This document shows, piece by piece, positions 17,626 through 29,061 of a stretch of DNA of 64,000 bases. Positions within the stretch are counted from its first letter, which is position 1. Every line of letters starts with the position of its first letter. The position numbers were made by a program, and so were the translations under genes. Under the pieces are notes generated by a model. That model ran no database searches, had not been told where the DNA came from, and saw only the letters and a program-made list of their open reading frames with translations. Source of the stretch: Prevotellaceae bacterium (GTDB lineage Bacteria; Bacteroidota; Bacteroidia; Bacteroidales; Paludibacteraceae); assembly GCA_020636695.1 (NCBI GenBank), contig JACJXJ010000002.1, forward strand, positions 162,835 through 226,834. Direction: 5' to 3'.

Positions 17626-18641
17626 TGGCTAAACAAGTTTTGACATACGAACAGCTGATGTCGTCGCTGAAACGCAAAGAGTATAAACCAGTGTACATGC
17701 TCATGGGCGACGAGTCGTTCTATATCGATCAAATTGCCGATTATATAGAAGAACACGTTTTAACAGAAGACGAAAAAGCGTTTAATCAGACCATTTTATA
17801 CGGAAAAGATACCAGTTTAGGCGAAATTATTATGGCAGCCAAACGCTATCCCATGATGTCGCCCTATCAGGTTATCATTGTCAAAGAAGCGCAACATATC
17901 AAGAATTTCGACGACTTACAATTTTATCTTGAGAATCCTTTAAATTCCACATTATTAGTTTTTTGCCATAAATACGGTAAGTTGGACGGTCGTAAAAAAT
18001 CGACCCAAGAAATCGAAAAGAAAGGTGTTCTATTTGAATCAAAAAAACTATTTGACAATCAGGTTGCTGGTTGGATAGAATCGTATGTTAAATCGATGCA
18101 AGTGGGCATTGACAATAAAGCGTCCAACATGTTGGCCGAATATCTTGGAAACGATTTGACACGTATCGTTCACGAAGTTGAAAAGTTACTGATTACTAAA
18201 CCAAAAGAGCAAACTTCCATTACGCCTGAATTGATTGAACGTAACATTGGTATCAGCAAAGATTATAACAATTTTGAGCTGGTTAGTGCTTTGACCAATA
18301 AGGATATTTTGAAGTGTAATCGTATTGTAGATTATTTTGGTAAAAATACCAAGAACAATCCTTTAGTGGTAACTATTACGGTTATGTTTAATTTTTTCTC
18401 TAATCTATTGTTCTATCATTCTTTGAAAGATAAAAGTCAAATGAATGTGGCCAATGAACTCAAAATAAATCCCTATTTTGTAAAGGATTTTCAGCAAGCC
18501 GCCTCACGCTACAACTCAGCCAAAGTAACCCAAATTATCAGCGATATTCGTAAAACAGACGTTCAGAGCAAAGGATTTGGTAATAGTTCTATTTCAGATT
18601 ACGACTTATTGAAAGAATTGGTTTTTAAAATCTTACATTAA
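17625..18641 (+). CDS. holA: DNA polymerase III subunit delta
   Basis: Delta subunit of the clamp loader, which opens the beta sliding clamp. 338 aa, normal length. Seen: YKPVYMLMGDESFYIDQIADYIE at the N-terminus (the degenerate P-loop region of delta), RYPMMSPYQVIIVKEAQ, LAEYLGNDLTRIVHEVEKL and a C-terminal helical collar region with SDYDLLKELVFKIL. It follows amn with a one-base overlap and precedes the dehydrogenase by 18 bases. Confidence 0.93.
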   Translation: MAKQVLTYEQLMSSLKRKEYKPVYMLMGDESFYIDQIADYIEEHVLTEDEKAFNQTILYGKDTSLGEIIMAAKRYPMMSPYQVIIVKEAQHIKNFDDLQFYLENPLNSTLLVFCHKYGKLDGRKKSTQEIEKKGVLFESKKLFDNQVAGWIESYVKSMQVGIDNKASNMLAEYLGNDLTRIVHEVEKLLITKPKEQTSITPELIERNIGISKDYNNFELVSALTNKDILKCNRIVDYFGKNTKNNPLVVTITVMFNFFSNLLFYHSLKDKSQMNVANELKINPYFVKDFQQAASRYNSAKVTQIISDIRKTDVQSKGFGNSSISDYDLLKELVFKILH

Positions 18642-18659
18642 TCTAATCATAAGCCAGCT

Positions 18660-19616
18660 ATGGAAATTCTATTTACAACGCAACTGCCACTAAATGGTTT
18701 TTCGTCACTCAGTGCTCATAAATTAATCATGCCTTCTACTCCACGCTTTTCACGCGCTGAGTTGGAACGTCTCATTACGCAATGTGATGTGCTGGTTTCT
18801 ACATTCGATTATACGATAGACAAAGCGCTTATAGACAAAGCGCAGAAATTAAAACTGATAGCTAACTTTGGCGTCGGATTTAACAATGTGGATATTGATA
18901 CTGCATCAGAACGCCATATTGTAGTAACCAATACGCCCGACCCTGTCATTGAACCGACGGCCGAACAGACTTTGAATTTGATGCTTGCCATAGCTCATCG
19001 CACAGCAGAGCTCGACCGTAAAATGCGCCAAACCAGCGACATAAAAATAGGCGTGATGAATAATTTAGGCATTAGCATTTATGGCAAAACATTGGGCATC
19101 GTTGGTCTTGGTAGGATTGGGCAAGCTGTTGCCAAACGTGCTTTAGCTTGCGGTATGCGCATCATTTACCACAATCGCCAACGCGCAAACATAGCCATAG
19201 AACAAGCGTATGAAGCTACTTATGTGAGTTTTGATGAGTTACTCGCGGAATCTGATTTTATCTCCTTACATGTACCTTATCACAAAGAATCACACCATTT
19301 AATCAATGACGCAGCCTTTCAAAAAATGAAAAAGGGAGCAACCCTTATTAACACTGCGCGTGGTGCGGTGGTAGATGAAAAGTCGTTGATAAAAAACTTG
19401 AAAAATGGTACACTTTGGGGCGCTGCACTCGATGTATTTGAAAAAGAACCTGTTATTTCGCCAGAATTGTTTGAACTCGACAACGTAGTACTCTCTCCTC
19501 ATATTGGCACAGGCACCATTGATGGACGCCTAGCGATGTGCGAATGCGTATCTGACAACATTCTATACTTTGAACAGCAACAATTCGATAAACTCGATTG
19601 GGTAAATAAGTTTTAA
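18660..19616 (+). CDS. D-2-hydroxyacid dehydrogenase
   Basis: NAD(P)-dependent reductase of the D-isomer-specific 2-hydroxyacid dehydrogenase family. 318 aa. Seen: FGVGFNNVDID, the Rossmann motif GLGRIGQAVAKRAL around residues 147-160, SLHVPYHKES, TLINTARGAVVDEKSL with the conserved Arg, the catalytic E in VFEKEPV, and SPHIGTGT carrying the catalytic His. The pattern is closest to glyoxylate/hydroxypyruvate or 2-ketogluconate reductases. The substrate cannot be fixed from sequence. It is the last gene of the amn-holA unit and is followed by a strong terminator. Confidence 0.88.
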   Translation: MEILFTTQLPLNGFSSLSAHKLIMPSTPRFSRAELERLITQCDVLVSTFDYTIDKALIDKAQKLKLIANFGVGFNNVDIDTASERHIVVTNTPDPVIEPTAEQTLNLMLAIAHRTAELDRKMRQTSDIKIGVMNNLGISIYGKTLGIVGLGRIGQAVAKRALACGMRIIYHNRQRANIAIEQAYEATYVSFDELLAESDFISLHVPYHKESHHLINDAAFQKMKKGATLINTARGAVVDEKSLIKNLKNGTLWGAALDVFEKEPVISPELFELDNVVLSPHIGTGTIDGRLAMCECVSDNILYFEQQQFDKLDWVNKF

Positions 19617-19635
19617 GAATGCTTTATTAAATCAT

Positions 19636-19672
19636 AAAAAGGCGGAACTACTGATATAGTTCCGCCTTTTTT
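19636..19672 (+). terminator. Strong rho-independent terminator
   Basis: AAAAAGGCGGAACTA (19636-19650) pairs with TAGTTCCGCCTTTTT (19657-19671) and is followed by more T. Confidence 0.9.
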
Positions 19673-19689
19673 ATGTGATGAAAATTGTT

Positions 19690-20003
19690 TTATATATTAC
19701 AACAGCGTTTAAAAGTCTTATATAAAAGGTAATTACTATGAAATTGTAATCCAATAAAAGCTACAGTGAATCCAATATTTACAGAATTTCTTTGGCTTTT
19801 TCAATTGATTCTTCTATCTATAACTTTTCTTAACATAATATCCCAACCTTTAATTTAACTTCACTAGGATTTTCAAAACCAAAATTTACCAACAAATGCT
19901 GTATGTAAATTAGAAATTATTTCGAAATATAATGATATAGTTTTCTGTTTTCCACAGCACATTTTGTTTTTTATGACCTATATTTTTTGATATTGTATCT
20001 CAT
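19690..20003 (-). pseudogene. Decayed gene remnant of unknown function
   Basis: The 19673-20039 stretch has no intact gene, but its minus strand translates as protein-like blocks interrupted by stops. From ATG 20003 one frame gives MRYNIKKYRS, stop, KTKCAVENRKLYHYISK, stop, IYIQHLLVNFGFENPSEV and KLKVGILC, stop, EKL, stop, IEESIEKAKEIL, stop. After one more frame change come NIGFTVAFIGLQF and HSNYLLYKTFKRCC before a stop at 19690-19692. The run of plausible peptides in one frame with five stops and a shift looks like a degraded coding region, not ordinary intergenic DNA. I do not recognise the family. Chance open stretches in AT-rich DNA are the alternative. Confidence 0.4.
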
Positions 20004-20039
20004 TACGTTATCTTGAAAATCAACATAATTTGATTCTAA

Positions 20040-20468
20040 TTACAACAAAAATGATCCAATAACAGCTACAGGAACCATCAATAGTGATACTACTAACATC
20101 ACAATGGTGAAAATTCCCATAAATTTCCAATAGGATTTCATCCGGTTCAACGCTTGTTCCATCATCTCCGTATTGCTTTCGGCAATGGCTTGTTCAGTTT
20201 TTTGTGAAAATTGTAGCAAATACAGCGCAGGCATCACTAAAATGCCACCTAAAATGATGTAAACAAGACCGAGTGGTGCCAACATAGCAGCACTTAAGTC
20301 GGGTTGAATCTGTGCCATAAAATGACCTGACACTAAGAGTAAAATGCCCATTAACACACAGATGGCAACACCAATAAACGACAACACAGCATAAAATTTA
20401 CTCCATTTAGCTGTGGTTAATAGATCTTTTTTACCAGCTTCGGTAATTACTAATGTAGTTTCTTCCAT
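20040..20468 (-). CDS. DUF5362-like small membrane protein
   Basis: Function unknown. 142 aa with a short polar N-terminus (EETTLVITEAGKKDLLTTAKWSKF) followed by four hydrophobic segments at about 25-48, 62-85, 113-125 and 127-141, the first two separated by a Gln/Pro/Asp loop. A charged helix (QKTEQAIAESNTEMMEQALNRMK) lies before the last pair. The layout matches DUF5362 proteins of Bacteroidetes. It has its own promoter box at 20495-20502. It is bounded by the decayed gene on one side and the nifJ terminator on the other, so it is probably transcribed alone. Confidence 0.7.
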   Translation of the reverse strand: MEETTLVITEAGKKDLLTTAKWSKFYAVLSFIGVAICVLMGILLLVSGHFMAQIQPDLSAAMLAPLGLVYIILGGILVMPALYLLQFSQKTEQAIAESNTEMMEQALNRMKSYWKFMGIFTIVMLVVSLLMVPVAVIGSFLL

Positions 20469-20494
20469 AAGTCAACAATTTAAAATTAATTCTC

Positions 20495-20502
20495 AAATGT
20501 AG
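20495..20502 (-). promoter_or_regulatory. -7 promoter box for the DUF5362-like gene
   Basis: TACATTTG on the minus strand, 26 bases before the start, between the nifJ terminator and the gene. Confidence 0.5.
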
Positions 20503-20523
20503 GTATTATATCTGATAAAAAAA

Positions 20524-20548
20524 ATAGAGCAGAAAAAATCTGCTCTAT
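20524..20548 (-). terminator. Terminator of nifJ
   Basis: ATAGAGCAGA (20524-20533) pairs with TCTGCTCTAT (20539-20548). On the minus strand the stem is followed by a T run. Confidence 0.85.
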
Positions 20549-20558
20549 TTTTTATGAA

Positions 20559-24261
<3,703 letters not shown>

Positions 24262-24267
24262 CTATTT

Positions 24268-24747
24268 TTACAGCAATGCAGATAATATAGCGTTAGAACA
24301 GGAAATTAAATCCGTTGGACTTAATTTTATTTGTAAACCACGCACGCCAGCACTAATGTAAATGTAATCGTATAATTGGCAAGTTTCGTGTATGTACGTT
24401 GGAAAGTGCTTTTTCATACCCAATGGCGAACAACCTCCACGAATATACCCTGTAAGTCCTAATAAATCCTTCATCGGAATTAAGGCACAATTTTTATTCC
24501 CTGATGCTTTGGCTGCTAATTTTAAATCCACTTCGTCGGCACCAGGAATCACACAAACAAAAAATCCAGTTTTATCACCACGTAAAACCAACGTTTTAAA
24601 AACCAGTTCGATAGGTTCATCTAGTAGTTTAGCGACGTGTACCGCACTTAAATCCGATTCATCAACTTCGTACGGAATCAAGTCGTAACTCACGTGATAA
24701 CTATCCAATAACCGCGCGACATTAGTTTTTTGAATTTTTGAAGCCAT
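24268..24747 (-). CDS. ybaK: Cys-tRNA(Pro)/Cys-tRNA(Cys) deacylase YbaK
   Basis: Trans-editing enzyme that hydrolyses mischarged Cys-tRNA(Pro). 159 aa, family length. Seen: VDESDLSAVHVAKLL, VFKTLVLRGDK with the conserved Lys, FFVCVIPGADEVDLKLAAKASG, GLTGYIRGGCSPLGMKK and the C-terminal ISAGVRGLQIKLSPTDLI. These are diagnostic YbaK/EbsC blocks. It is the last gene of a four-gene minus-strand run (lipoprotein, EEP protein, lutA-like, ybaK) with gaps of 3-13 bases. Confidence 0.93.
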   Translation of the reverse strand: MASKIQKTNVARLLDSYHVSYDLIPYEVDESDLSAVHVAKLLDEPIELVFKTLVLRGDKTGFFVCVIPGADEVDLKLAAKASGNKNCALIPMKDLLGLTGYIRGGCSPLGMKKHFPTYIHETCQLYDYIYISAGVRGLQIKLSPTDLISCSNAILSALL

Positions 24748-24750
24748 ACT

Positions 24751-25470
24751 CTATTTTGCGTTCAAAATATCTGCCAAATGAATACCACGAATAGGTAATC
24801 CTTGTTTTTGGCAGTAACTAGTAATATTCATCAAACACGAAGCCTCTGTGCCTACAATATATTCGGCTCCAGTAGCTAATGCATTTCCCACTTTTTGGGC
24901 AACCATGGCTGTGGAAATATCAGTTTGTTTTACAGCAAATGTGCCACCAAAACCACAACATGTAGTACTCTCTTCCATTTCTATTAACTCTAATCCTTTC
25001 ACTTGACTCAATAGGCGTTCTGGCTCATTCGTAAGTCCATATTCTCTAATAGATGAACAAGAACGATGTAACGTTACTTTATGAGGGAAAACGGCTCCCA
25101 AATCGACTATTTTTAACTGATTACATAAAAAGTCAGATAATTCGAACAAGTTACTTGATACCGTATCGCACAACGCTAATTTTTCAGTCTCATTAGGAAA
25201 CAGTTTGGCATAGTGACGTTTGATAAATCCAGTACACGAACCCGAAGGCGATACAATAGGAATATGAGGGTCATAATCATTAAAAAACTTTTCAGCCAAG
25301 GCTTTACTTTCAGCCCAATAACCACTATTAAAGGCAGGTTGTCCACAGCATGTTTGATTGGGATTATAAATCACTTCACAGCCCACTTTTTGGAGAATTT
25401 CGAGGGTGTTTTGACCTGTTTGTGGATATAATTGGTCAATATAGCAAGGTATAAAAAGTTGAACTTTCAT
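24751..25470 (-). CDS. lutA: LutA/LldE-type (Fe-S)-binding protein with two CCG domains
   Basis: Resembles LutA (YkgE), one of three proteins of the LutABC L-lactate oxidation complex. 239 aa. Two cysteine-rich CCG domains are visible, with NQTCCGQPAFNSGYWAE near residue 40 and STTCCGFGGTFAVK near 185, plus SPSGSCTGFIK and LHRSCSSIREYG. In most genomes lutB and lutC lie next to lutA; here neighbours are an EEP-family protein and ybaK, and no lutB or lutC is in the window. It may therefore serve another heterodisulfide-reductase-like complex. Family sure, pathway uncertain. Confidence 0.82.
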   Translation of the reverse strand: MKVQLFIPCYIDQLYPQTGQNTLEILQKVGCEVIYNPNQTCCGQPAFNSGYWAESKALAEKFFNDYDPHIPIVSPSGSCTGFIKRHYAKLFPNETEKLALCDTVSSNLFELSDFLCNQLKIVDLGAVFPHKVTLHRSCSSIREYGLTNEPERLLSQVKGLELIEMEESTTCCGFGGTFAVKQTDISTAMVAQKVGNALATGAEYIVGTEASCLMNITSYCQKQGLPIRGIHLADILNAK

Positions 25471-25476
25471 AACGGA

Positions 25477-26499
25477 TTATTTATAATTGAGCGTAATATC
25501 TAGGAATATGGGTAAATGATCGCTATAACCACCATGAAATTTCATGCCGACATAAGTTCTAGCGGGTTGTTTGCCAAGTGGCTTTGCTTCTTCTAAAAGC
25601 CACTCTGGAGCAAAAACAGTTACAGAATTGGCATCTATATAGGATTTTTGGGCACGTGTTAGCCAACTGCCAGATACAATGAATTGGTCGAGCATACCCC
25701 ACTGACCATCGTGTTTGTAGCTGCCTATATCACCACGTTGATGTAATTCGTAAGTGAGGTTATATAATTGATTGTTCATCAACGTTTTTTGATTAAGCGA
25801 TTGCGCCGCTAACACGTTATTAATACTTCTGTTATTGGGATAATCATTAAAATCGCCCATAATCAATACTAATGCAGCTGAATCGATTCTTAAAATACTA
25901 TCTACTTGTGTTCGTAACACAGAAGCTGCTGTAAATCGATTGGGCTCACTTTCTAATTCACCACCCAAACGTGAAGGAAAATGGTTTACAAATACATGTG
26001 CCGTATCACCATTAGGCAACTTACCACACACATAAAGAATATCGCGTGTTGTACGCCCTGTTTTTAATGCAACATGTATAGGCTTTGAGGCGATTGGTTT
26101 AAATAAATGAGGTTGATAAAGCAATCCAACATCCACTCCACGTGCATCTGGCGACTCATAATGAACATATTGATAATTAAGCGATTTTAATTGCGAATAC
26201 TTTACTAAAGTTTTTAGACAATTATCATTCTCAATTTCACAAAGTCCAATCATAGCTGGAGGAGTCCAACCTCCGATGGATGAAACCACTTGAGCTATAT
26301 GAGTGAGTTTTTGTTCATAGCGTTTGTAGCTCCAACCACGCATTCCACCAGGCAAATATTCCGAATCGTTGGTTAATGAATCATCTTTGGTGTCAAACAA
26401 ATTTTCTACATTATAACACATTATCCGTATAGCAGAAGGTTGTTGAGCAAAGATGTAGCCACCACAAAAACAAACTAGGAATAATAAACGAATTTTCAT
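25477..26499 (-). CDS. Exported endonuclease/exonuclease/phosphatase-family protein
   Basis: Member of the EEP (DNase I-like) superfamily. Start chosen at ATG 26499 (MKIRLLFLVCFCGG) because it gives a signal peptide cleaved after IFAQ and does not run into the upstream gene's stop at 26513; a longer open frame begins at 26622. Length 340 aa. Seen: RIMCYNVENLFDTKDD, IGLCEIENDNC with the metal-binding Glu, VNHFPSRLGGE, LIMGDFNDYPNN (D and N of the active site) and YSDHLPIFLDI with the catalytic His. It is probably periplasmic or secreted; nucleic acid or a phosphoester could be the substrate. It lies in one operon with the lipoprotein upstream. Confidence 0.87.
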   Translation of the reverse strand: MKIRLLFLVCFCGGYIFAQQPSAIRIMCYNVENLFDTKDDSLTNDSEYLPGGMRGWSYKRYEQKLTHIAQVVSSIGGWTPPAMIGLCEIENDNCLKTLVKYSQLKSLNYQYVHYESPDARGVDVGLLYQPHLFKPIASKPIHVALKTGRTTRDILYVCGKLPNGDTAHVFVNHFPSRLGGELESEPNRFTAASVLRTQVDSILRIDSAALVLIMGDFNDYPNNRSINNVLAAQSLNQKTLMNNQLYNLTYELHQRGDIGSYKHDGQWGMLDQFIVSGSWLTRAQKSYIDANSVTVFAPEWLLEEAKPLGKQPARTYVGMKFHGGYSDHLPIFLDITLNYK

Positions 26500-26512
26500 T
26501 GTGTTTTCTGAT

Positions 26513-27988
26513 TTATTTCTCGTACGCTCCCAAATCAGGTGCACCATCAGATAAACGATTTTTACCCAATAAATCAACGGGATAACGCGCTGAAACTGTT
26601 GTATTGGCTTTCGATCTGGCAATTGATTTTACATCTAATTGAAAATTATAATAACCTGTCTCAGCTATATTTTTGATGGATGTATTCACAAATACAGTAT
26701 CGGAAAGGCCTTGAATAGTTGTATTTTGTGAACGAGCCCATGTTATATTATGAAATTCAGCATCTTCTAAACGTTTTGATTTTATCAATGTATTACTAAC
26801 TAATACATTATACATGGCATTAGTAAATGTATCTTTCTGTAATAAAATTTCCTTACTTTGATTTCCAAATACAATTGAATTTTCAACTACAGAAGATGTA
26901 ATAGGATACAAATAGAGTAAATTGCCATCTAATTGGTAGTTGGCAATGACCAAAGTTTCATTCTGACGTTTTCCCCAAGTGTAGTAATTTGCCAAAGTGG
27001 AATGCACTACATATGACTCTCCACCTAAAAGATACAAACAGGATGTACCACAATTAGATATCTCAGTGTTCTCAATCGTCACTTTAGCATTTTGAGCATA
27101 TAATCCATATTGTGTCATGGAGTGCAAAACGCAATTTCTCATAGTTAATATTGGGTGCGTAGAAGCCGTTCCTACAATGACCACACCAAGGTCGCATCCA
27201 CGAATGGAAGTGTAATTTAATTGATGTACGGCTTTGCTATTTTGGAGATAAATACCGCCCCACTGTCCTGGCATATAATCATAAGGTGTTTTATCCACAT
27301 CAGGTAGTTTATCAAAACGATCGGTACGCATTACCACCGGATTTTCTAAAGTGCCATTAGAAACTAAGTTGCCATCTATTATCAAATTGGCTTTATCGTG
27401 AAAAAAGAGGCGTGTACCAGGTTCTAAGGTAAGTGTTTTACCCTCTACGATATGTAAATAATTAAATATCAAATAAGGTTTAGCCGCTGTCAACGTTGTG
27501 TTATCTGTTAATGATTTTCCGTCAAACACAATAGCATCTTGACCGTACGTAATCAATTTCACGTCCTGTGTTTGTCCATTAGTTACAAATACCATTGAAT
27601 CCTTATAAAATACGGGAAAATCACTATTATTAGGATCAACCGTGAGTTCCACAAAGACAAACAAACTATCTTTTGCTTTTATTTCTACATTTTCCAACAA
27701 ATTACTAGATGGCGGAATACGACCATCCAAATTGAATCTAAAATACGATTCATTACCTTTGGCCAAACGAGCCGAATTTATTTTAAGTGCTCTATTATTT
27801 TTATTGTAGATATAAAACGACACAGTACGTGATGGAACATTGGTAAAAACGGTATCAAATGAGAGTGTATCGCACGAAAAAGATAGCATAGCCGATGGAT
27901 CGGTGGTGAATTTTTCATCCACACATGACGTAGTCAGAATGCTAATTAACAAGGTAATAACAAAAAAAGAAGCAGTTTTTATTTTCAT
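26513..27988 (-). CDS. Lipoprotein with right-handed beta-helix repeats
   Basis: Surface or periplasmic lipoprotein of 491 aa, function unknown. The N-terminus has a lipobox (ILTTSC, Cys at residue 22). Residues 35-140 look like an Ig-like domain (SFDTVFTNVPSRTVSFYIYNKNN). From about 170 on there is a parallel beta-helix pattern with alternating hydrophobic short strands: LIIDGNLVSNGTLENPVVM, WGGIYLQNSKAVHQLNYTSI, VVIVGTASTHPILTMRNC, YGLYAQNAKVTIENTEIS. The C-terminal RLSDGAPDLGAYEK is the familiar ending of Bacteroidetes parallel beta-helix proteins. It heads the four-gene operon ending with ybaK. Confidence 0.78.
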   Translation of the reverse strand: MKIKTASFFVITLLISILTTSCVDEKFTTDPSAMLSFSCDTLSFDTVFTNVPSRTVSFYIYNKNNRALKINSARLAKGNESYFRFNLDGRIPPSSNLLENVEIKAKDSLFVFVELTVDPNNSDFPVFYKDSMVFVTNGQTQDVKLITYGQDAIVFDGKSLTDNTTLTAAKPYLIFNYLHIVEGKTLTLEPGTRLFFHDKANLIIDGNLVSNGTLENPVVMRTDRFDKLPDVDKTPYDYMPGQWGGIYLQNSKAVHQLNYTSIRGCDLGVVIVGTASTHPILTMRNCVLHSMTQYGLYAQNAKVTIENTEISNCGTSCLYLLGGESYVVHSTLANYYTWGKRQNETLVIANYQLDGNLLYLYPITSSVVENSIVFGNQSKEILLQKDTFTNAMYNVLVSNTLIKSKRLEDAEFHNITWARSQNTTIQGLSDTVFVNTSIKNIAETGYYNFQLDVKSIARSKANTTVSARYPVDLLGKNRLSDGAPDLGAYEK

Positions 27989-28038
27989 AAAGTAAGTAAA
28001 TAGGTAGTTACACCGTGTACAAAAGTCAAATTGTCCGA

Positions 28039-28046
28039 CAAATTTA
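28039..28046 (-). promoter_or_regulatory. -7 promoter box for the lipoprotein operon
   Basis: TAAATTTG on the minus strand, about 50 bases before the lipoprotein start, in the divergent gap. Confidence 0.5.
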
Positions 28047-28060
28047 GCACAAAAATGTGA

Positions 28061-28090
28061 TTGTTTCTACATAAAAAACGAGTATATTTG
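28061..28090 (+). promoter_or_regulatory. -33/-7 promoter of the small gene at 28125
   Basis: TTG (28061-28063), a 19-base spacer and TATATTTG (28083-28090), the expected Bacteroidetes spacing. Confidence 0.6.
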
Positions 28091-28124
28091 CCAAATATTC
28101 TATTAACACTAAAAATCGTCTATT

Positions 28125-28400
28125 ATGGCTAATCGTAGAACACTTAAAAAAGGCATCCAGTTGGTAACTTCTGACTTAATTACAGAGAGTTATATTAACT
28201 ATTTGATGCTTAACAAAATGGATAATGCAGGTTTTGATGCCATTGTGGAAAAAATCGCAGACGTCAATAATGATTTTTTATCACGTGTAAATCATCCTAA
28301 TGGTACAAAAGAACCTAAGTTAGTGAAAGCATACTATAAAAAATTGATTGAAGACTTCAATAAAGAAGTGGATCAAATAATCGAAAAACTGAATAAATAA
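28125..28400 (+). CDS. Small conserved hypothetical protein
   Basis: 91-aa cytoplasmic protein of unknown function, probably all alpha-helical. It begins NRRTLKKGIQLVTSDLITESYINYL and ends in a charged helix (LIEDFNKEVDQIIEKLNK). I believe similar short proteins occur in other Bacteroidales but cannot check. The gene is well supported by a complete promoter 35 bases upstream and a terminator 31 bases after the stop, so it is a single-gene unit. Confidence 0.72.
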   Translation: MANRRTLKKGIQLVTSDLITESYINYLMLNKMDNAGFDAIVEKIADVNNDFLSRVNHPNGTKEPKLVKAYYKKLIEDFNKEVDQIIEKLNK

Positions 28401-28431
28401 ACTAACTCACAAGGTTGGTTTGAGGGTTACA

Positions 28432-28464
28432 AAAGGGTTTTGTTCTGAAATGAGCAAACCCTTT
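28432..28464 (+). terminator. Terminator after the small hypothetical gene
   Basis: AAAGGGTTT (28432-28440) pairs with AAACCCTTT (28456-28464), followed by a T run. Confidence 0.75.
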
Positions 28465-28551
28465 TTGTTTTTTTGTACATTGATGTTGAAAAATGTACAA
28501 ATTTATCGATTAATTATACCGAAAAAGGTGCTGATTCTTAATTTAAAATCG

Positions 28552-28559
28552 TACCTTTG
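28552..28559 (+). promoter_or_regulatory. -7 promoter box for the methylmalonyl-CoA operon
   Basis: TACCTTTG, a consensus match, 71 bases before the mce ATG; the leader would be about 65 nt with no strong fold that I can see. Confidence 0.55.
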
Positions 28560-28630
28560 CGTCACTTTTTGAACAATTAAATTCAAATTTTAGAATCAAT
28601 TATAATTTATCAAATTTTAACCGTTTTATT

Positions 28631-29041
28631 ATGAAACCATCTCACATTGAGCACATTGGTATCGCAGTAAGCAGTTTGGATGAAGTAATCCCCTACTACG
28701 AACAACTCCTCGGTCAAAAATGCTATTCAATTGAAGAAGTAGCTGACCAAAAAGTAAAAACCGCTTTTTTCAAAGTTGGTCAAACAAAAATCGAATTATT
28801 GGAACCTACAAGTCCTGAAAGCACCATTGCTAAATGGCTCGAAAAAAATCCACGTGGCGGCGTACATCACATTGCATTCAACGTAGATGGTGTACAAGTT
28901 GCTTTGGATGAATGTGCAGCGGCTAACATACAATTAATTGACACTAAACCACGTAAAGGTGCTGAAGGTTTGAATATCGCATTCTTGCATCCAAAATCAA
29001 CACATGGTGTTTTAACCGAATTATGTGAACAACCAAAATAA
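28631..29041 (+). CDS. mce: Methylmalonyl-CoA epimerase
   Basis: Interconverts (R)- and (S)-methylmalonyl-CoA between the B12-dependent mutase and the decarboxylase on the route from succinate to propionate. 136 aa, family length. It has a glyoxalase fold with two beta-alpha-beta units: SHIEHIGIAVSSLDEVIPYYE (metal His near residue 8), FFKVGQTKIELLEP, GVHHIAFNVDGV and LHPKSTHGVLTELCE (metal Glu). It heads the five-gene operon mce-mmdA-oadG-mmdC-oadB. The mutase genes are not in the window. Confidence 0.94.
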   Translation: MKPSHIEHIGIAVSSLDEVIPYYEQLLGQKCYSIEEVADQKVKTAFFKVGQTKIELLEPTSPESTIAKWLEKNPRGGVHHIAFNVDGVQVALDECAAANIQLIDTKPRKGAEGLNIAFLHPKSTHGVLTELCEQPK

Positions 29042-29061
29042 ATTCTATAAATGAAATTCAT

